From assembly GCF_028554725.1 (NCBI RefSeq), contig NC_071668.1, forward strand, positions 21,120,501 through 21,184,500: a DNA stretch of 64,000 nucleotides, written 5' to 3'. The notes under the pieces are model-generated. The model did no database searches. It saw only the letters and a list, made by a program, of their open reading frames with translations, and was not told the origin of the DNA. This document shows, piece by piece, positions 59,122-64,000 of this stretch. A program made the translations under genes and the position numbers. Numbering within the stretch: the first letter of the stretch is position 1; each line of letters starts with the position of its first letter. Source of the DNA: Zeugodacus cucurbitae. Lineage: Eukaryota; Arthropoda; Insecta; Diptera; Tephritidae.

Positions 59122-61789
59122 TAAGGCTCCTCACACAAATTTCAATATTTTACAACGCTTGAAGACTCTTTAGTCCACAATGTTTTTTTTTATGAATCCA
59201 TTCCCGTTCATTCTAAGCTCTCGATTTTTGTTAGCCAATACCAAAAGAACACGCACCTTACATAAATTACTATTAAAGTCGCTTAATTCCTAACCTAGCT
59301 CATTGTACTCTGTAAATATAGCCTAGTTCTGTGTTGTTTCTTCACATCCACTGCTCTACTTAAGCAAGTATGCTTTTATCTCACGCTCACCAAAAGAATA
59401 GGACTATAGAGCAGCTCGTTAAGCCGCGTTTACACAATTGATTTGTCTGTTAGTCACGTGAACTGGCAGTCACAATACCGCCAGCACCATAGATGCCCCA
59501 AATCGTAGCATGAACGCTCCAGTTCCGTCTCCATCGTTCGTTGCCTCACTCCGCACACTTGGTGAAAAGTCAATTGTTAATGTTGGCCAATTTGTTGCAA
59601 CAATCAACAGCTTGTTGCATTGTGGGTGTCACCACTGTCGCGCGGCGCTGTCTAACCGAAGAGCGGACTGACGTGCTGGCAATGCGTGATAGTATGTCAC
59701 GCAGTGTAAGACATATGTATGTATTTCTAACGCGCCAATTGTTTGTCTTGCTCAAAAAACAACAGCAAAAAGTCAACACAGACTGAAGGGCAAGCAGCAA
59801 CTTCGTGTGCAGTATTGCAGCCACAATGCAAAGAGTCAGACAAAGAACCGTTGCGACTGGACCGGACCGTGGTGGCAAAAATTAGTATGCCTTTTGAGTG
59901 ACGCTGTTTGCTCTAGTGGCAGCCAAGTGTCATTTGAATTCCTGCATAAACTTTGTTAAACAAATGCGCCAAGAACAACAACAACAACAACAACAAGAAC
60001 AACAATAGCGCTGAGTAATGAAGAAATATATGCTGTGTGTATGTATGTTGTTGTTGTACAGTTGTTGTTATTGTTGGTATTAGCAATGCAACAGCGCAGA
60101 ATTTGTCTCTGTCCGCCAACGTCTGCGAAAAAATATAGATATAATTTACATATACACAAGTATATATATATATATATATATATACATATGTTGTTGTTGT
60201 TGTTGTTGTTGTTGTTGGTTGTTGTTGTTTGTATATACATCAAACCAACTGCCAGACAATAAACCCTCTATCATTAATTTTCATTGCGTCGCTGGCAACA
60301 ACTTACTCAAAAATTGCATGCCCCACAATAGAGTGTCACTGGGAAGCCACACACACATACATCGATACATACAAACACCGCCACTTGGTGTCTCACTGTT
60401 GGCTGTGACAACGCTGATGATATTGATGGCTTTTCTGTTGCCGCTGTTGCGGCTGGTGTGGCGCTCATTTGTCTCTTAGCCACCAACAACGTCGTTGGCG
60501 GCTGACACCGCTGCCTCAGCTGCAGCGCCGTCGCATTTGTTTGTCTCGTCACACCAAACAACAACGCATGCCAAACGGCGACACTGCGTTACAGTCACTG
60601 CCAATATGTTGTTGTTATTATTCTTGTTATTGTTGTTGTTGTTGTATTTGCCATGTTGCTTCTAAACATATTATTCATAATTTTATGCAGATTTGCCGTC
60701 AACCAACACCGTTTTGTTTTTTTTTTTCTTCACGAACGCATTCCAAACAAATCTACAGACACCAACAATACGCTTTGATTCATGAAAACGCATAGAAACG
60801 CATACAAATACAATGTAAAGTGTGTGTAAATATGTATTTAGTGTGAAGGCGCGTTAAAAGATGCAATCGAGCATTGATTGAGGTGCCATGACCAGCAAAC
60901 CCAGTGTTTCAGTGCGTCTCAGTGTATAACGTCAATTGTCGATAGCGTTGTGATAGCTAGCGACGTGTCATACATCATGCGGCATGTTTTTTGGCGCGCT
61001 TGACAACAACAAAACACTTACATATATATATATATTGTCTATATATCTTTATATCTCACTGCTTTCGAGGGCGTACACTCTTGATGATTGTTAAACATTC
61101 TGTCACGTAACAAATATGAATTTGATTCATCAATCCATCGATCAATTTGTTTGTTGTTGTTGTACATTTCAGATTCTTTGTGCCGCCAGAGTAAAGCAAC
61201 AAAAGTTCTAAATACAAATAATTCTTATAAACAAGTTGAAATTCGAGACCGTATGATGATAAACTCATATTTAATTGGAAACTGATTGCTTAGCGAAAGC
61301 TTGCAGCATTTCTACATTAATAAATCGCTGTGCATGGCTGACAATATGGTAGACAATAGCGGCGGTACTATAAGCTTGAGTTAGACACATATTCCTACAT
61401 ATTGTATATACATATATACTCTTGAGTAGTGTTCGATCGAAACTGATTTATTAGAAGCTGGAGAAATCGAAATCGAAACCGTTTCAAAATTACTTTCAAG
61501 AAAGATTTGCTTAACCTAGTAGAATAGTGTATCGAACATGCTGGTATAATTGAAAGAGACTGGCTTAATTAATTAGGGGAGATTTTTTACTCTCAATGTG
61601 AAACCACCTCTGATATTTTGTTTACAATGGAAAATAATGAATCTCATGTTTTAAAAAAGCATTATTTCCTGTTGGAAAAAACACTCCTTATACAAGGCAA
61701 TAGCTTGATCCAAGCATTTGAATACTGTCGCAGCATAGTTGCTAAGATCACCTAACGGTTGTTTGTAACACCTAAAACTAAGAGAGTTA
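59122..61789. other. Spacer with microsatellites, no gene recognised
   Basis: CAA/GTT runs at 59979-60005, TA run at 60160-60183, GTT run at 60190-60219 and 60618-60640, CACA runs near 60350. 59440-60600 is GC-richer and unique-looking. Its frames overlap on both strands without domains. A TATATA run lies at 61023-61034. Confidence 0.45.
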
Positions 61790-62520
61790 CTGTCCGTCTG
61801 TGCAAGCGATAACTTAAGTAAAAATTGAGATATTGCTTTCGAAAATGGGCGATATCGGTCTACTGAAACGCCCACAAACTGGCGAAAACCGAAAGCGGAT
61901 AAAGTGTCATAACTAAGTCATAAATAAAGCTATAAAAGCAAAAGAATCGCACTAGGAATGGGCATATTTGGACGTAGGTTTTTCGATAAAGTGGGCGTGG
62001 CCCCGCCCCCTATTAAGTTTTATCTCGTAAACTACTAAAACTATATTAACCAAACATTCTAGAGTCGTTTCTTTTAGATACTACCTTATACAGCCCAAAA
62101 ATGGGGGAAATGGGATAATAACCACTCCTACCTCCCATACAAAGAATTTGTTGAAAACTACTAAAAAATGCTTTAATTCACAGAAGGGGTGCACTCAATT
62201 TGTTATACACAATTTTAAATTGCTGTGGCTCCGCCCACTTAGGGGTCAAAAACCATATCTCCGAAACTTCACTGAAATTCGGTTTATAATATTTTCCTGG
62301 CATTCCAATGATATGTTGTGAAAATAGGTCAAATCGGTTCACAACCACGCCTACTTCCTATATACCAAAACAATGTATGCAGTAAGCACTGGTGAAGGTC
62401 TTTTGAAGAAATTCAGAGGGAAAATTATTCTTCCAATAATAAGTCTCCGTGCCAAACGAAATCGGGTCGAAACCTACCCTAGTACCCATATACCTAATAT
62501 TAGGGTTTCCAACTTTCAAT
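61790..62520. repeat. Dispersed GTGGGCGTGG repeat, copy C
   Basis: It is colinear and in the same orientation as copy B (37720-38640), with GTGTCATAACTAAGTCATAA, GTGGGCGTGGCCCCGCCCCC, AGTCGTTTCTTTTAGATACT, ATATCTCCGAAACTTC and CCAATGATATGTTGTGAAAA. Copy A at 33860 is the inverse. Confidence 0.85.
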
Positions 62521-62899
62521 GGACTTTATACCGCATATATGACGAACTTAGCCCTTCCTTATTTATTAGAAATAAAAAATCTTCACCCGATGGATTCCAC
62601 TTTTTTTGAATAACGATCAAGAAGAAAACATGTTCGACTTTCAAAGAACAATCTAGCACTGATCAAGCGAGTTTTTGCGATGATTTCTGACATAAATATA
62701 ATACATCATTCGTTGAGTCCAATTGATACCCCGCTAAATGGTTATAGCTCTGTGAAAGCCGGATACAATACCCGGACGGTATGATTTTACTTTTTTTATT
62801 TGTATTCACATATAATTATTTTTATTGACTGCATCGAATCAGTTGTATGAATTAAAGTTAGGTCAAAAGTCATCCAAAGTCCTATCGGTACATGTATTA

Positions 62900-63860
62900 T
62901 ATCTATAGTGGTTTTATATAGTCCACAGACACTGACGGGCTCAGTGGGCAGAGCCCTTTTTCGTAAAACTAAAACAATGCTCAACAAGTCATTCATCATA
63001 CCTGTCCTGATGTATGGTGCGGAAGCATGAACGATGACCAACAAAGATGAGCACTCCTTAGAAGCGTTCGAGAGAAAAGTCCGCCGAAGGATTTATGCCG
63101 GATACGCGTGGGCGTAAGTGAGTACCAGATTCGTTGGAATGACGAGCTTTAAGAGCTCTTCGGCGATATGGACATAGTTAGGTTAGGTTCGGTTTGTAGG
63201 CAGACCTCTGCAAATACAGAAGATCTCACTTAAACAGCTTAGAACGCTGTCCATTGTGATACCAGTAAAACTCCCGATGGATCAAAGGCCTTAAGATTCA
63301 GCAAAACGCTTGGAATCTCTTATGAATTTCTTTAGTTGGCTAATGTCGATTCTAGCCAAATTGGCTAGGATCGCCGAAAACTGTGAAGGAGGAAGTGCTT
63401 AGATGATTCCACCTCGCCTTCCTCTATACAGCCTTGGCAACTTGCATCTGCCACGATCCCAAGTCTCAACGCATGGGTACCCATTAGACACTGTCCAGTA
63501 AGCACACAATGATCGCGCTGAGATGGACCTTGCCCAAAGAAAGCAGTTGAAAGGACCTTTTACGCTCCTTTTACGCTCCAAAAGGACCTCGCCACTGCAC
63601 AGGTGCAGGTTGTTGACCAGCGTTTGACGAGCTCATGCATAGTCTGCATGTCCAGCGCTCTTGCGCAGGTGATGGTAAGATACGAAGAAAAGAACGACCG
63701 AAATTCAGATGGAAGGAACAAGTGAATGTAAATCTGTCGAAACTGCAAATCCCCAACTGGTGCTGTGAAACGCAATGCAGAGACGACTGGCAAAGACTTA
63801 TGGACGCGGCCGAAACCGACACCCGGTTGTAGTGTCAAATTGATGATGATGATGCATCGT
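62900..63860 (+). pseudogene. RTE-like LINE 3' end, interrupted by a ~430-bp insertion
   Basis: 62930-63170 reads VGRALFRKTKTMLNKSFIIP, VLMYGAEA, ALEAFERKVRRRIY-like blocks and then ELFGDMDIV, the post-RT region of an RTE-like LINE. The match breaks at 63178, where AGGTTAGGTTCGG begins. It resumes at about 63660 with GDGKIRRKERPKFRWKEQV and LQIPNWCCETQCRDDWQRL, stopping at TAG 63830-63832, followed by a GATGATGATGATG tail. The inserted 63178-63600 has the reversed CCTAACCT-type end seen in other LINEs, plus a doubled TTTTACGCTCC (63556-63578). Confidence 0.8.
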
Positions 63861-64000
63861 CGTCGCCATTTGATCTCTTGAGCCTGTTAAAATTATGGAA
63901 ACGGCGAACAGTGAATCATACAATTTCTTATAAATACCAGAGTAGTCATGTTCAGAGATCTAATGCTTCAAATCCATGACTTTCAAGTAAATTCGGTAAC

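Noticed and set aside
1..64000. tRNA or other structured RNA genes
   Set aside because: I looked for GGTTCGAATC-type T-loops and anticodon arms on both strands by eye and found none convincing. tRNAscan-SE would be decisive.

Overview
This is eukaryotic, AT-rich DNA from a higher fly (Brachycera). A tephritid fruit fly is my best guess, not proven. The reasons are two split genes with 60-62 bp and multi-kb GT-AG introns, a PDGF/VEGF-related factor (PVF) and a tetraspanin of insect type, abundant ATGTATGT and GTTGTT microsatellites, and many decayed mariner, Tc1, pogo, jockey/R1 and RTE-like elements. Nothing bacterial or viral is needed to explain it.

Only two protein genes can be supported. 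(1) A four-exon tetraspanin on the plus strand (8066-9395, 381 aa) has 60-62 bp introns, a polyA signal and a possible Inr/DPE promoter 1.7 kb upstream. (2) A five-exon PVF growth-factor gene on the minus strand spans 45353 to 13625, about half of the window. Its exons join in frame into 764 residues. A 464-residue exon carries the signal peptide and a low-complexity pro-region, followed by a 39-codon linker exon, the cystine-knot exon, a Cys-rich exon and a basic C-terminal exon. The introns are about 11.3, 13.2, 3.5 and 1.5 kb. The two genes converge, with about 3.7 kb between their polyA signals.

Region by region: 1-5.5 kb is repeat debris (transposase tail, reverse-oriented LINE end). At 5.6-6.1 kb is a pogo-like MITE with intact ends. 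At 6.4-9.5 kb is the tetraspanin gene. At 9.5-13.3 kb is AT-rich spacer with a MITE. At 13.3-45.4 kb is the PVF gene, whose introns carry a ~120-160 bp tandem array (intron 4), an ACTGGTATAA satellite (intron 3), a pile of mariner, Tc1, ITm and LINE remnants (intron 2), and a dispersed repeat, a second pogo-like MITE and a LINE end (intron 1). From 45.4 to 64 kb, upstream of PVF, I find no gene. That stretch holds a mariner remnant whose terminal repeat has become a small satellite, a 2.4-kb A/T tandem array with a 398-bp higher-order unit, a transposon with a LINE inserted between 11-bp target duplications, a second ACTGGTATAA array, a MITE with TAA duplications, microsatellites and a LINE end.

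I found no convincing new system. The most useful results are the assembled PVF gene with its long N-terminal extension and altered cystine knot, the satellite born from a transposon end, and the clear nested insertions.
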